64,000 nt of DNA from Nomia melanderi (Eukaryota; Arthropoda; Insecta; Hymenoptera; Halictidae), in NCBI RefSeq assembly GCF_051020985.1, contig NC_135010.1, positions 5,640,001 to 5,704,000 of the forward strand, in the 5' to 3' direction. The number at the start of each line of letters is the position of its first letter. Position 1 is the stretch's first letter. The position numbers were made by a program, and so were the translations under genes. Shown in pieces: positions 44,775 through 55,690 of the stretch. The notes under the pieces are model-generated. The model saw only the letters and a list, made by a program, of their open reading frames with translations, was not told the origin of the DNA and ran no database searches.

Positions 44775-44942
44775 CTCACTGGGGGACTGCGGATATTTGT
44801 GCGTTCGCGATGCATGCGGGCGGCGGCGGTGTTTGAAACAGGTGTACGAGGGCGATTGCTTCGCTGATGTGTATCGTCTTATTTTGGTTGATAGATTGGT
44901 TGGCGATTGGTTGAATTTGATAGGAAGGCACACAAATTTTAA

Positions 44943-45190
44943 GCTGTAGAGAGTTTGAGATTTTTTGAGGGTTTGAGTTATAAAGGTTTCGACATTTTGG
45001 GCTTTAGAGTTATAGAGGGTTCCATTTTTTGAGGTTCTGAGGTATAGAGGCTTCGATGTTTTTGGGCTTTAGAGTTATGGAGCTTTACACTTTTTAAGTT
45101 TCTGAATTAGATCTTTCGACTATTTGGGTTTCTAAGTTACAGAGGTTTCGATTTTTTGAGTTTTCGAGTTATAATGGTTTAGCAACAGAA
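44943..45190 (+). repeat. 32-bp degenerate minisatellite, about seven units
   Basis: GAGTTATAGAGGTTTCGA-like units begin near 44975, 45007, 45039, 45072, 45104, 45134 and 45166, spaced 30-33 bp. A two-unit super-repeat (GCTTTAGAGTTAT at 45001 and 45066) is visible. Confidence 0.8.
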
Positions 45191-45990
45191 AGTTCAAATT
45201 ATAGAGGTTAGTCTCTCCTGAATTTGAGTAGTAGTGAATAAGTTGTACTGAACATGAATCGAATGATTCAAGTTATAGAGGTTTTACATTTTGTTTTTTA
45301 ATAAATGTCTTTATAATGAGTATTGGGGTAATACCTTATAATATCTTTTTATATTGCTCGATAGTTTTTGAAAACAATTCTGCGTTAGATTATTTAAATT
45401 ACTTTTCCATTTAGCTATGAAATAAAATATTCCTCTTATTTTATGTTTTATTTCCGGATAAACGTTTTCGCAAGTAATTTTCCAAATAATTTTGTCCTAG
45501 AATATCTACATTATCTACTGCACGCAAGTTCAAACATATATTATTCAACGATAAGCATATAAACGCTCACTCGCACGATGAAATGAACATCCCCGACATC
45601 ATGTTTAGAAAATACTTCTAAAATAAAAACAATAAAATAGTTGGGACGTTTCATTATTTCAAACTATTACATTCCATCATTATATGAAATCAGTCTTACC
45701 CAAATCTCCCTGCAGAACACAACAATACAAACATTTCTACTTCGATCAATAAAATTCTTATATTAATTTCAACTTAATTTCTCTTAACCGACGAAAACAA
45801 TTGTCACACACATTCCTATCTTCTAAATTCGTAAGTACACGATTATACATACACATTTCTAAGAAACTTCATGAATCCCCACAATCGTTTGTTCTTCAGT
45901 CTTCCTTCAGTCACAATCCAGCGACTATTCCCTTCGACGATACAATTCGAAAGTGTTCATAGGATTCTGCCGTTCACCATTGCCATCGGG
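45191..45990. other. AT-rich non-coding stretch
   Basis: No gene, no repeat family recognised. Composition rises in GC toward 45950. Confidence 0.4.
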
Positions 45991-46690
45991 CATCGATTTT
46001 ATAAAAGAAGCACGCGTTATCGCTGGAAACCATGTTGTCCTTGAACCGTTGCCACCCTACTGCGGTGCACTTGTTGAAATACCAAGGCCACCAGCCTAGT
46101 TCTCGGGACTGTGCCGCGGGATTCTCACGTGTCCAGGCCAGTCCAGAGGAAAAACGATTTTCACGTGAGGAGATCAACTTGGAAACGTAACAGCTGGACT
46201 GGAACTATCGGCCGTGCATCACCATTCGCGTGCGTTTCTCGTTTATGGTAATCCGAAGTGTTGCTTAGCGCCTGGCTAAAATCGATCTCTAAATCAACGT
46301 TCCCGGGGAACGACTGCCTTGGCCGACATTATTGGTCACCGTTACGAAACATCGGTGATTATAACGTGCACCGGAGAGCATTTCAAGTACGTGCGTGCAT
46401 GCGTGCCGAGGTGTGCAATGGACACGTGACATTGATTCATAATTCCAGACCAGTTCGCGTAATTAACATTTTCCAATTACCCGTTTCACTTTTCCGTCAG
46501 CTGTTATCGGACGCCAGAACTCGTTTTCCCGGCCTCGACGCTAATGTCTCGTCGCCGGAACCAGTGATGTGTGGAGTTGGACCTAAATTCGGTCGTTCAA
46601 GGACACTGGGCGGAGCCTGCTCCCCACTACTACCTTTCTGGCTCCTCCCATGTGCGTGGCCACGCCCTTTATCCTCTAAACAAAGAGATG
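45991..46690. promoter_or_regulatory. GC-moderate block with CACGTG E-boxes and GC boxes
   Basis: CACGTG occurs at 46126-46131, 46162-46167 (inside TCACGTGA) and 46423-46428. Near 46610-46670 there are GGGCGGAGCC, CTCCTCCC and GGCCACGCCC, which look like Sp/KLF sites. A 153-codon open frame spans 46258-46719 but has no domain and overlaps a minus-strand frame. Enhancer or promoter function is inferred. Confidence 0.35.
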
Positions 46691-46719
46691 AACCATTCGT
46701 GACCAAATTATTTAATTAA

Positions 46720-47359
46720 TTTTGAACCAATTGACGTGTTACTGTTTAGTAATTGTTTTCTGCGGAGCAAAATAGTTCATTATTTTATTAATTACGTTGT
46801 AATTATATTATAATATTGGTGGGTTTTACGATAAATTCTCTTCTTGATCGAGTGAATTTAAGTCAACATTGTTTTACGGTTTAGAAACTTTAAAAATGTA
46901 AAATTGATGGATTTGGAATAACAGTCTGTGTGTTCTTGTAGCATTTTGTTAATCCTATATTTGTAGATAGAATAACATATATTTTTTATGAAGCGGTTTA
47001 AAAATTGAGAACATCGTGGATGCTCGAAAAATAATAGAGACAGATAACCGTACGATTTCCGTCCAATCCGCAGAATTCTATTGCTGTCCGTTCACGGAGC
47101 ATAAAAGAAAATCACTTCTCTTCAAGTTCTCGGGGTCTCGACATATCCCAGGCTCAAGTGCACGATGAAAGTAGTCCAATCGATGTGCTTTGATGTAGCG
47201 TGGAGGAAGGTTAAAAAGTTGTCGAAGGTGAAAGTCTCCGGTGTGTATTCGGGAATTTCTCGCATCTGAATTTCTACCTGGCTGATCTGGAATATCTGGA
47301 GCAGCTCCTGTGCATCCTCTCAATATTATATATACGAATCTCAATGGAAATGTATACAT
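46720..47359. other. Non-coding stretch
   Basis: AT-rich, then a moderate block at 47040-47330 with a 93-codon minus-strand open stretch without features. No gene supported. Confidence 0.35.
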
Positions 47360-47680
47360 TTATAATATAAATTTCTATGAACGCACGTAGAATATAATTT
47401 TCCCCCTTAATTAAAAGAACTTTAAATCACATTTATTATTAATCAAATATTTCAAATTTTCATTTACAAACAAATGTTGATCCAACTTTGTCAAGGAGTT
47501 TTATTATATTTCCAATTCTACTGAACTTCAATATCTCCGTGAATCATAATTTTCCCGACTTCCGAATTTCAATAAAAATTCATACTATAAAAATCTAATT
47601 TCTACAAAACTATGTCGAATATAACTCTTCCTTTTCAATTAAAAGAATTCCAAGTCACATACCATCAATCATTGTCCTTT
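47360..47680 (+). repeat. 226-bp tandem duplication (degenerate)
   Basis: GTAGAATATAATTTTCCCCC and GTCGAATATAACTCTTCCTT lie at 47388 and 47614. Both continue through TTAATTAAAAGAA / TCAATTAAAAGAA and a TCACAT block. Confidence 0.65.
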
Positions 47681-48163
47681 CAAAAAAATTTTAATTAGAT
47701 TTCATTAAAACATTCGCATAGGAAATGACAAATTTTGAACTAAAACAACATTGCACAGCAATTTTCCTTGAATATTGGTTTGAAAAGCACATGAACAAAT
47801 AATCCTTTTTTTCTGTTACCCTGTACCATTCTCCTTTTCTATTCACCACTCGTGAAGAATAGGAACTTTAATCCGTAGACTGACCTAACCCAAGCCGCAG
47901 AACAGGATTCTGGTCCTATAGAATTGCACACCGCGAGAGGTTGAATCCGTCCCGAATGGAATTATGATGCACCTAGCGAAAAATTCGACATAAACGGTTC
48001 CGGGCCGATAAGAGGCCGGCATAGTCGTGCCAGTTGATTGTGCACCGATTGATCGAGACTCTGAAAAACACGAACCCCTCGGCGGGGCTTCTAGGCTTTT
48101 CTAACGCTTCGTTCTAGCGTACCTAGACGCTCTGCGTGTAGGGGTCTCCTTACTGTCACGGCT
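47681..48163. other. Non-coding stretch with GC-rich block
   Basis: AT-rich to 47870, then GC-richer to 48160 without open frames of note. The sharp compositional edge could mark a conserved element. Confidence 0.35.
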
Positions 48164-48285
48164 TCAATCCTTTTTACTTGAAAGTTTTTCGCTAGAAATA
48201 TTCAACATTCCTCTATTAGACACGCGCGACATTCTTTGCAACTAACCAATGAAATGACATACATAAATTCACATTAGGTTTACCA
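48164..48285 (-). mobile_element. TTAA element, family I fragment
   Basis: TCAA then TCCTTTTTACTTGAAA and GCTAGAAATATTCAAC match the left part of the I copy at 11256, followed by CAACTAACCAATGAAATGAC versus its CAACCAATAAGAAGAC. The right half is lost. Confidence 0.6.
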
Positions 48286-48539
48286 AGATACTACTAAAAC
48301 AAATACTGGTAGCAAATTCTTTTGAAGCATTGATCATCGATAATTCTTCGTTCTTGCGTTTCACTATTTATTTTCGAACTTCTTCGATATTTCTTCCATT
48401 TCCGTGATACTTCTAAAGTTCTAACCACTAAAATTAACATTAATTACCAAGCAATTAGAACAACTTATTTAGCATTTCCTCTAAAACCTAGAAAAGGTTT
48501 CTTGAGATTAAAGTTATTTTACCATTTCTCACGGAAGAG

Positions 48540-48607
48540 TTTTAATAATTGCGAAACAGAAATATTCAAACAGCTGATTTTGATGCGTCTGGTAATATTA
48601 GTGCTAA
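48540..48607 (+). mobile_element. TTAA element, family B right end
   Basis: AATTGCGAAACAGAAATATT, GATTTTGATGCGTC and GGTAATATTAGTG then CTAA reproduce a decayed B right end. The left part is not recognisable. Confidence 0.5.
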
Positions 48608-48611
48608 GAAA

Positions 48612-48841
48612 TTGGTTATACAATTTGTCAGCGTTATCTAACGAATATTATTAGCTCTCATTGTCGCTTCCCTCAACAACGCAATTATTGAGACTTCAGT
48701 TGGTTTGTAATTCAGTTTGTGTATTGCTAAATCAGTTTCTCTAGTACTTTTTTTAGAGAAGCATCTCTAATCTGTTGAAGAACTGGAAAAAATGAAATCG
48801 GGAATGGGCCATTTTGATCCATCCGATAGTTCTAGTGTTAA
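48612..48841 (+). mobile_element. TTAA element, family B copy (left end decayed)
   Basis: The right end GATAGTTCTAGTG then TTAA (48838-48841) is clear, with the subterminal GGCCATTTTGATCC. The interior matches the B copy at 3538 (GTTTCTCTAGTA, AGAAGCATCT). It begins immediately after another B right end, so two B copies lie head to tail. Confidence 0.65.
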
Positions 48842-49266
48842 TGCCTCGAAATAGTCCGTGCCTGAAAGTCGCGCCCCCTGTGCAAGTTATTACGTGAACA
48901 TTACGAAATTCTCCGTGTTGACGGCTCGTTAAAATAATGGCGAACAATGAGCGGAGACAGTTCTTCGGCTAGAAATTATTTTTAGACTCGACAGGAAGAC
49001 TTTCTTGAATGCCGAACGTCCTCGTTGCCGCGCGGCGGCACGTTCTCTTTGCATCGCCTCAATGAATTATGCATCGTTTTTCTTCTCGTTATTTTCTGAA
49101 ACGATCCCCACTGCAGAACGTTTTACAGGCGGAGGAAATAGTTAGCGGATCGACTGGTTGAAATTAACTCCTCCGTGGATCTAACTCATCGATTCTTCGG
49201 CGTAAAGATAGCAAAAAAGAGTAGATAAAATTTTTTATAAGTTTATCTCGTTGGATAACTAGATCT
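48842..49266. other. GC-moderate non-coding block
   Basis: Contains a GCCGCGCGGCGGC dyad near 49029 and an ATGAATTATGCAT stretch near 49062 that suits POU/homeodomain factors. No gene. Confidence 0.35.
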
Positions 49267-49340
49267 TTTAATCCTTTGCCATACATTATATCGAGTCAGA
49301 CTCGTGATGGAGTTCTCAAACGGAAGTTATAAGAATTGTA
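49267..49340 (-). mobile_element. TTAA element, family E end (inverted)
   Basis: TTAATCCTTTGCC then ATATCGAGTCAGACTCGTGA is the reverse complement of the E right end and retains the family palindrome in perfect form, CGAGTC A GACTCG. The opposite end could not be located. Confidence 0.65.
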
Positions 49341-50020
49341 TGTTACGCAATTATTTTGGGTTTTAATTAAATAGTATTTTTCTATTGCTATTTGTTATGT
49401 TTTGGAGTAAAGGTGGGTACAGGTGAATTAGGGATTTTCCTGTGTTTCTTTTTTTTATTTTTATTTAAGTCAATTATTAAGATCAAAGTTATCCTAGTGA
49501 TTTTAATCTGCCCAATCTTTAATCATGGTTGTTGGCAAATATTAAAATTGAGAAGGGAGAGAAATTCATTTGTCAAAATGATTAACTCTAGTTAAAGAGC
49601 AGACACACTTGATGAAATTACATACGTGAAAGGTCAATTACTGTTTTGGCACTAAAATTTGGAAATGGAATTAATCACTTTGACTCGTGAACGACTCGGA
49701 CACACGTGAAGCGAAGATCGGCAGCAACAGTACTGTCCGTTGCAGCAAACCTGGCACTCTCGTCTGAGTGGCCAGAGTCGAAGGCGCACGCCTTGCCCAC
49801 ATGGATTTTCGGCTTTGGCATATGATTCGCTGATGCGTTCACGCACACTACTCGGGTCGCGCGACAAAGAACGTGAAGAGCCGTTTACGGACTCACAATT
49901 GGATTTCTCGGAGCAATTGCTTCTGTTCCTATGACGTCACGAGTGCCAGGTTCATTGCAACGAATGGCACCAAAGAAACTGTATTTCTTCGCGAATTACG
50001 CGATATGACGGAATCATTAC
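49341..50020. other. Non-coding stretch with GC-rich block
   Basis: AT-rich to 49640, then GC-richer (49680-49960) with a TGACGTCA at 49932-49939. Short overlapping open frames on both strands have no features. Confidence 0.35.
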
Positions 50021-50323
50021 TTAACCCTCTATGGGCCGAATTTTGTTTCGCGACTATAACAAAGTTCATTCAGTATGAAGTTAATAAATATCAACCTACA
50101 AATACAAATGAACTATACTCAACAGTCTTAACAATCTTATTAAAACAAACATTTTATAACTTACGAAATTACAATGACGTACGTTTATGTTTGTGTGTAT
50201 ACAAATTTAAGTTGATTAATTATTTAACTTCATTCTTCGCTTTACGCTAAAAATTAAATAAATTAATTTAAGCCAGTATATCGATGTGTGACTTCAAAGT
50301 CACACTGGCCTATAGAGGCTTAG
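50021..50323 (-). mobile_element. TTAA element, family M (303 bp)
   Basis: TTAA (50021-50024) and TTAG (50320-50323) flank CCCTCTATGGGCC and, inverted, GCCTCTATAGGCC. Near the right end lies GTGTGACTTCAAAGTCACAC (50286-50305), a dyad with perfect 9-bp arms. A similar terminus occurs at 16581-16600. Confidence 0.8.
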
Positions 50324-52605
50324 CTGTGCCCGAGTAAATGAGGGGAAAGCTGCTAAAATCGGGGAAATTTATGAAAAGTAAAGTTGATTAAGTTAGCATT
50401 CAAAGGGGAGCTTGAACGTGAAATATTTTCAGATGTACCGCGGCGCACCAACAAAATGGCGGACACCGTTTTCCTCGATCGCGCGACAGGATGCAATATT
50501 TACGACCCGCAGACTACACTTGTCACGTTAACTTCTATCGGAATTAACAACGAACCCGTCGTGTGACATTATTTATGAATTGGAAAGCACCGCTGATAAC
50601 CTATATTGAACACGCGGAATCGTATATTTCGATGTCAGTCGTCGCGTCTAGGTAGATTAAGGCACGTTTGCGCTGGCTAGTCTATTTCTGGCGTCTATTT
50701 CCTTAGAATTTCCTAACGTCACCGGCGTTTTACGGTCGGACCCTTGAAGAAAAAGATTGTAGCAGCGAAGTCAAGGTGTTTTATCAGCGATCGCTTCGAT
50801 TCCACTATCTATGTTCCCTAGAACTTCAGTATCTTGTCTCGAAACATCTAAGAAGTAGAATTTAGTCGGTATAAGCAGATAAAGGCGTGTTATCACTTTT
50901 CGATTCGCTTTGAGTATGCGTTCTCTTTGAAATGTTTTTTATTTGGAATATTTCATTGAGGAAACTTGGAAAAAAATAAATGTGACACATCTGAATTCTC
51001 AGAGTGAATCGGATATTTTTTATTGTACGAACAAAACTTCGGTGCCGTATAATTTTCCATTGACTGTATCGCAGATACGAAAATGCTGGTGCCTATTAAT
51101 ACACTTGGCGTGTCGCAGATAAAAAATGAGCTGGAAGAATGCTTATTATTCAGTCCATTATCTTGAGGAAGGTCAATGCACGACCTTGTTCGTTCTCGAG
51201 TTTTCCTCTTATCTGTCACTTTGCGTCGGTCTCGCGTCTCGATAATCGTGACCATCAATTGCCGCTTCTCTTTCTCATAATGATTATGAAGTTTGCAATG
51301 GGCAAGATAAACAGGAATTGAAACCGTGATTCAAGAATGCGAATTTCAGGGAAGAGTTTATTTTAATCCTTGATACACTGATAACTTGTCGTGATATTAT
51401 ATTATTTTATACTTTGATCAATTAACACGTTGATGGTCAAATTAATATCTACTGAATTTCCTGTCTGAACGAAGATCGATGCTTAATTAGAAAGGGTACA
51501 CTAGCAGTGTTTGTTTTATTAATAACCATCGTGGTTACTATATTGGGCACAGTATAACCTTTTAATGAAACATTTAGAAAAAAGTGCAGCAAAAAAGAGC
51601 TGTTAACTTTTAGAGTGTAACAGCTTGCGTCATGACTTTAAATAACAGCTTGCATAAAATTGTTTTCTTTTTATCAAAAGGAAAGAAGATCGTGATTATG
51701 AGAACCGTTGGTAGCGAATGCGATAAAATCTATAAAGCAACGAATGTTGCAATAATTATCTGTATATCATCATGAAAAATAATTTTGTGTATTTATATCA
51801 ATTTGTATTTCTGGATTTAACGTAACTGAAACATACATTAAAATCTTAGTTAGTTACAAAATAGTTACAATACTAACTACACATTAGCTAACATGGTTAC
51901 AAATATATTTTCCTTTTCTTAAAGATAGCTGTTATTAGTCATTATTTTCGTGAATTCATTATTGTTAGTAAGGTTAAAAGTATAAGAAATAGTATTTGTT
52001 ATATTTCAGTACAAGATATGCGCACAATATCTCTTTCTTCAATTGCGTAGAACATATACGTTTATGGCATTTACTTCACTTTCATTTATACTTCTTATCG
52101 TTCTCATTAAGAATGTGAGACCTTGCTCGCTTTAAAACCGATAACGGTTTTCTTACTTAGTTCGGATTTTTCGCCAATTGCTTCAATTAGCCTAAAAAGT
52201 GTGTACGCAATATTACATTTTCATTTTTCAAACCAGTGGATCAATTACCAGTTTATTTCTCTTGCTATTACACGGGTTACTGAAAATAGATTACTCCGTC
52301 GACTGATTGACGGTAGGAATTAATAATAATCGCGATCGGAGTAACAATTAAAATTAAATTAAAATCATTTTTATTTTCATTTAACACTGCTCACATACAA
52401 TTCCCGTAAGAGAGTTTCCAGTAAATTAGTTACAATTGTATTCATACAATCATATCTATAAAACAATTCTAGATACCATTACAAACGTTGTATTACTAGT
52501 ATTTAATTAATCCAAAAATATTTCAGGAAAATCATTATTTCCCAATAACTCAAAAATAGAAGTTACACACTATTACTTCAAGCCGCTGTTCTATCACATT
52601 GACAT
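50324..52605. other. Mostly AT-rich non-coding stretch
   Basis: GC-moderate patches at 50430-50560 and 50610-50830, otherwise AT-rich. TTAACACGTTGATGGTC near 51424 is a family A-like terminus without a partner. No gene or RNA supported. Confidence 0.4.
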
Positions 52606-52851
52606 TTAACACGTTGGATACCATGGGGGTCACCGGTAACCTCAACCAAATATAATCACTATAATTTATTCGATTAAACAATGATTACTTAAACACTTCT
52701 CTATATTACAAATAATACCACCTAATGCAGTGACATTCGACAAGATAATCCTGCAATAATAATAACGTAATTCAATTACATAAGTTGACGCTACATTATT
52801 TTCATTTTGTATATTTTTCCTGGCATAATCGTGCGGCGCTGAACGTGTTAA
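52606..52851 (+). mobile_element. TTAA element, family A copy 4 (246 bp)
   Basis: TTAA at 52606-52609 and 52848-52851 with CACGTTGGATACC and GGCGCTGAACGTG termini. The left palindrome reads GGGGTCACCGGTAACCTC. Inserted 70 bp upstream of the promoter-like island. Confidence 0.85.
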
Positions 52852-52909
52852 AATTAACTCGAAAAAATAACAATTGTTCGTGCTTAAGCGACGTTCAAAC
52901 CTTTCGCTA

Positions 52910-53712
52910 TTCGGCGTGAATGACGTCACGAGGCGGCAGAGCGGCGTGATTGGTCGCCGACTGGGCAAAACGTCACGGTCGCGATGGTGGGGTTGAAGCG
53001 CGCGTCCCGGCCGGCGGGGAAGCGGGGGACGGTCGGGCGCGCGAGAGGAGGGCAGAGAGCGGCCGCGGCGTTGTGCTATTTTCATCGGCGCGCTACCGCT
53101 GGCCCAGATTCGATGCGACCGTCACGACGTGTACGTGATACCCGAATCTGTCCGCGAGTTCGCTGGGCCTCCCGGCTTGTCCATCCACTTTTGCGAGCAT
53201 CCGTGACTCCGGAACCGTTCCCCAGGATCGTATCGACCATCGGCTGGTATCCGTGAATCCGTCGATAAAACAGTGAACCCCGAGTCTAAACTGGTGTAGA
53301 AGTTCCGTAATAAACTCTCCTGCCACTTGTGGCCGGTTCCTGTTCTCCCCGCGAATCGAGAGCGCAGTCTCTCTCTATCTCTCTCTCGTATGACCTGGCG
53401 GAACCACGCGGAGTGTAATCCGTAGTCGTGTACACGCTATCTTCCCACGGCAGTGTACACCGAAGTGCACGTAAGATGTGACTCCCTGGTCAGTGTCGTT
53501 GTGTTCTCCCCCGCGCTAGTTTGCCGAACATCAACTACCGTGCGACGCGAGTTCGCATCGCCTCCGCCCCGTTACCAGCCGCATCTCGCCTTTTGTGCTT
53601 TTTCTCGTACGCTGAAAAGTTTCACGCTTCCCGAGAGCCACACAGAACAGCCGCGCGGCACGGCACCGATCCAGACTCGTTTGGTTCCCCATCAAATGAA
53701 CCCAAGGTACGT
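52910..53712 (+). promoter_or_regulatory. Promoter-like CpG island and candidate first exon
   Basis: The most CpG-rich part of the window. It has TGACGTCA at 52921-52928, an inverted CCAAT box (ATTGG, 52949-52953), a CT-rich tract near 53370, and a TCAGTG initiator-like motif at 53490-53495. The segment ends in AAG/GTACGT (boundary 53706/53707). Eight bases of ATG AAC CCA AG follow ATCAA, a good insect start context, so translation could begin here and splice onward (M-N-P-K/R). No domain is available to name the gene. Confidence 0.45.
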
Positions 53713-54361
53713 CTAGCTACGGAATGTTCATGGCTGTGAGAACTTGGTTCCGTCACGTGGCCGAATTTTCGCCGATTACACGCTCGGCGGCTCATTCAAG
53801 CCTCGGTTCGTATCGCGCCGCCTCGGGATCGAACAGGTCGCACGCGCATTCCTTGGCATTGCGAACAGCATCGGCGCGGACCATTGCCAGGCGGCGATTA
53901 TTAAACTGGCTTGTGTAAATGAAAACCTGTTACGACACGGGGCAATTTGTCACGCGACTTTTTGCCCGTTCTGGCGTATCGCACCGCGTATAGGTTAGCC
54001 TGATCTCTGTTGCAACTTCAGGGCATGCTTCGAAGGACGTGATGAGATCGTTCAGCGTCGAGGGTATATTTTGACAGTTGATTTGCAACACGGTTTCTTT
54101 GAAGTCTGGTAGCGTTAATGCTTTGGCTCAATAATTCTTTTTCGTTCTTTTGTTTTACCTGCTCTTTTTATGGGTCTCGTAATCGTCTTCGCGAGTAACA
54201 TTAACGATACAACTGACATGTCTTTAAAGTGATTGATAAGTACTCGTAAAACTTATGAGAGCTCGTATTTTTTTTAAGTTCGTACATGAGGTTCATTACA
54301 TTATGCAAATAAAACTGTTAATTTTTTAAATAATTATGAATGTAAATACGTTTATGCCTTG
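53713..54361. other. GC-rich to AT-rich transition, candidate intron start
   Basis: GC-rich until about 54000 with overlapping open frames, then AT-rich. It would be intron if the preceding donor is used. No gene of its own. Confidence 0.35.
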
Positions 54362-54424
54362 AGTAATTGCAAATTGAGAAAATTGAAATCACTCGTTTGA
54401 CTATTGCAGTAGTTCTAGTGTTGA
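54362..54424 (+). mobile_element. TTAA element, family B right end (partial)
   Basis: AATTGCAAATTGAGAAAATT, then GTTTGACTATTGCAGTAG and TTCTAGTG then TTGA reproduce a diverged B right end. The left part is lost. Confidence 0.5.
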
Positions 54425-54597
54425 AAAAAGAAGAAGTAAATAGACACGCGAATGGAGTGCACTACTGTGACCCCCTCCGCTTGCATTCCTTTCGCGTTGT
54501 TTCTTTTTCAACCGCTCTCTCGCGATCCTGGCATGATTTATTTGGGATAACAAAGAACAAATATTAGTTATCGTACTACTGACGAGGTAACTTTGGA
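54425..54597. other. Short non-coding link
   Basis: Moderate composition, nothing recognisable. Confidence 0.3.
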
Positions 54598-54844
54598 TTA
54601 ACACATTGAATATCGCACGATTTTATAAAAAAAAATGCACAAAATGGGAAAAATATGATATGAAATCATTTGATTAAGTTGCATTATTATTATTGCATGT
54701 TGTCCTGGCTGAATGTCACAAAATTAGGTAACATTATTTATAATATAGGAATGTTTCCAAATAATCGTCGTTTCGTTGAGTGAACTATAGTAATTTAATA
54801 TGGTTGGGGATCACCGGTGACCCCCAAAGCATTCAACGTATTAA
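54598..54844 (-). mobile_element. TTAA element, family A copy 5 (247 bp)
   Basis: Inverted, with TTAA at 54598-54601 and 54841-54844. The left terminus is CACATTGAATATCGCACG and the right end carries GGGGATCACCGGTGACCCCC before ATTCAACGTA. The length equals that of other A copies. Confidence 0.9.
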
Positions 54845-55495
54845 AGAAAAATAAATTGTTTCGAAAAAATTGATTTTTACCGACTGTTTGAAGTTATGAA
54901 TTCGAGGGATATTAGCCATGAAATTAAAACTCATTTTCGATCGAGGAAGTTACCTCACTGTCCGAGTAAACCAGGTCTGCTCTCGACGTTTTCCCCCGCA
55001 TGTCATGGTTCTAAAACCGCCGTTGTGGCGTAGTAAGGTGTGTGTGATCGATCGACCGATTTTTCTCTCCAGCCTGCCTCGTTTATTGCTAAATGTAGAG
55101 CCGGCACGTGGGAGGATACGTGTCCGTAACCGTGTCCGTTCGCCGTTTATCAGGCGAAGTTACGAATTGCTACAGTCTGGCCGAGTCAATCGGCAACCAT
55201 GTCTACTATTTTTATCGACGTTTCTCTCTCCAGGCACATTGAACTTACGCATGACCCGTAACGACGCGAAAGTTGGGCAACGCGAACGTCTCGTTGTCTC
55301 TGAATGGCGCGTGATGTCACTAGATTCTTGTCCCTAGGAACTTCCACATTCATTGTTCTTTCACTTTCTTAGAGTCGAATATTTTTCGTTGCAATTTCGA
55401 ATTTTTATACAAAAGAATTTTGTAGAACTATTAAGCAATGTTTGTTCGCTTCGCGAACAGATAATTTATAAAAGTTGATGTGGGACTTTTTATTT
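54845..55495. other. GC-moderate block, no gene assigned
   Basis: A 139-codon plus-strand open frame (54918-55337) is among the longest in the window. It shows no domain, signal peptide or exon boundaries, and its base composition matches neighbouring GC-rich blocks that carry overlapping frames. I leave it uncalled. Confidence 0.35.
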
Positions 55496-55690
55496 CAACA
55501 CGTTCGCTGCCAGCGCTTATTTCGGTGACGGTTTTCTCAATTATAATATCTTCTAAACAAAATATTAGAAAATTGAAACTGAAAGGAGTCATTGAATTCC
55601 TAAATATAATATCTTAGTTTATAATTTCTAATAACAATATCTATAGGATTAATCTCATTTTCATTGTGTAAAATATAGGATTACTGTTGA
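55496..55690 (+). repeat. Unclassified repeat shared with 36510-36600
   Basis: ACACGTTCGCTGCCAGCGC follows TTTCA at the start, like a TTAA-element terminus. The part at 55556-55650 aligns with 36510-36600 in the same orientation (CTAAATATAATATC, ATATCTATAGGAT). No clear right end. Confidence 0.5.

Noticed and set aside
46258..46719. 153-codon frame
   Set aside because: Chance opening in GC-moderate DNA with an overlapping minus-strand frame.
54918..55337. 139-codon plus-strand frame
   Set aside because: No domain, no splice context, composition same as neighbouring non-coding GC-rich blocks.
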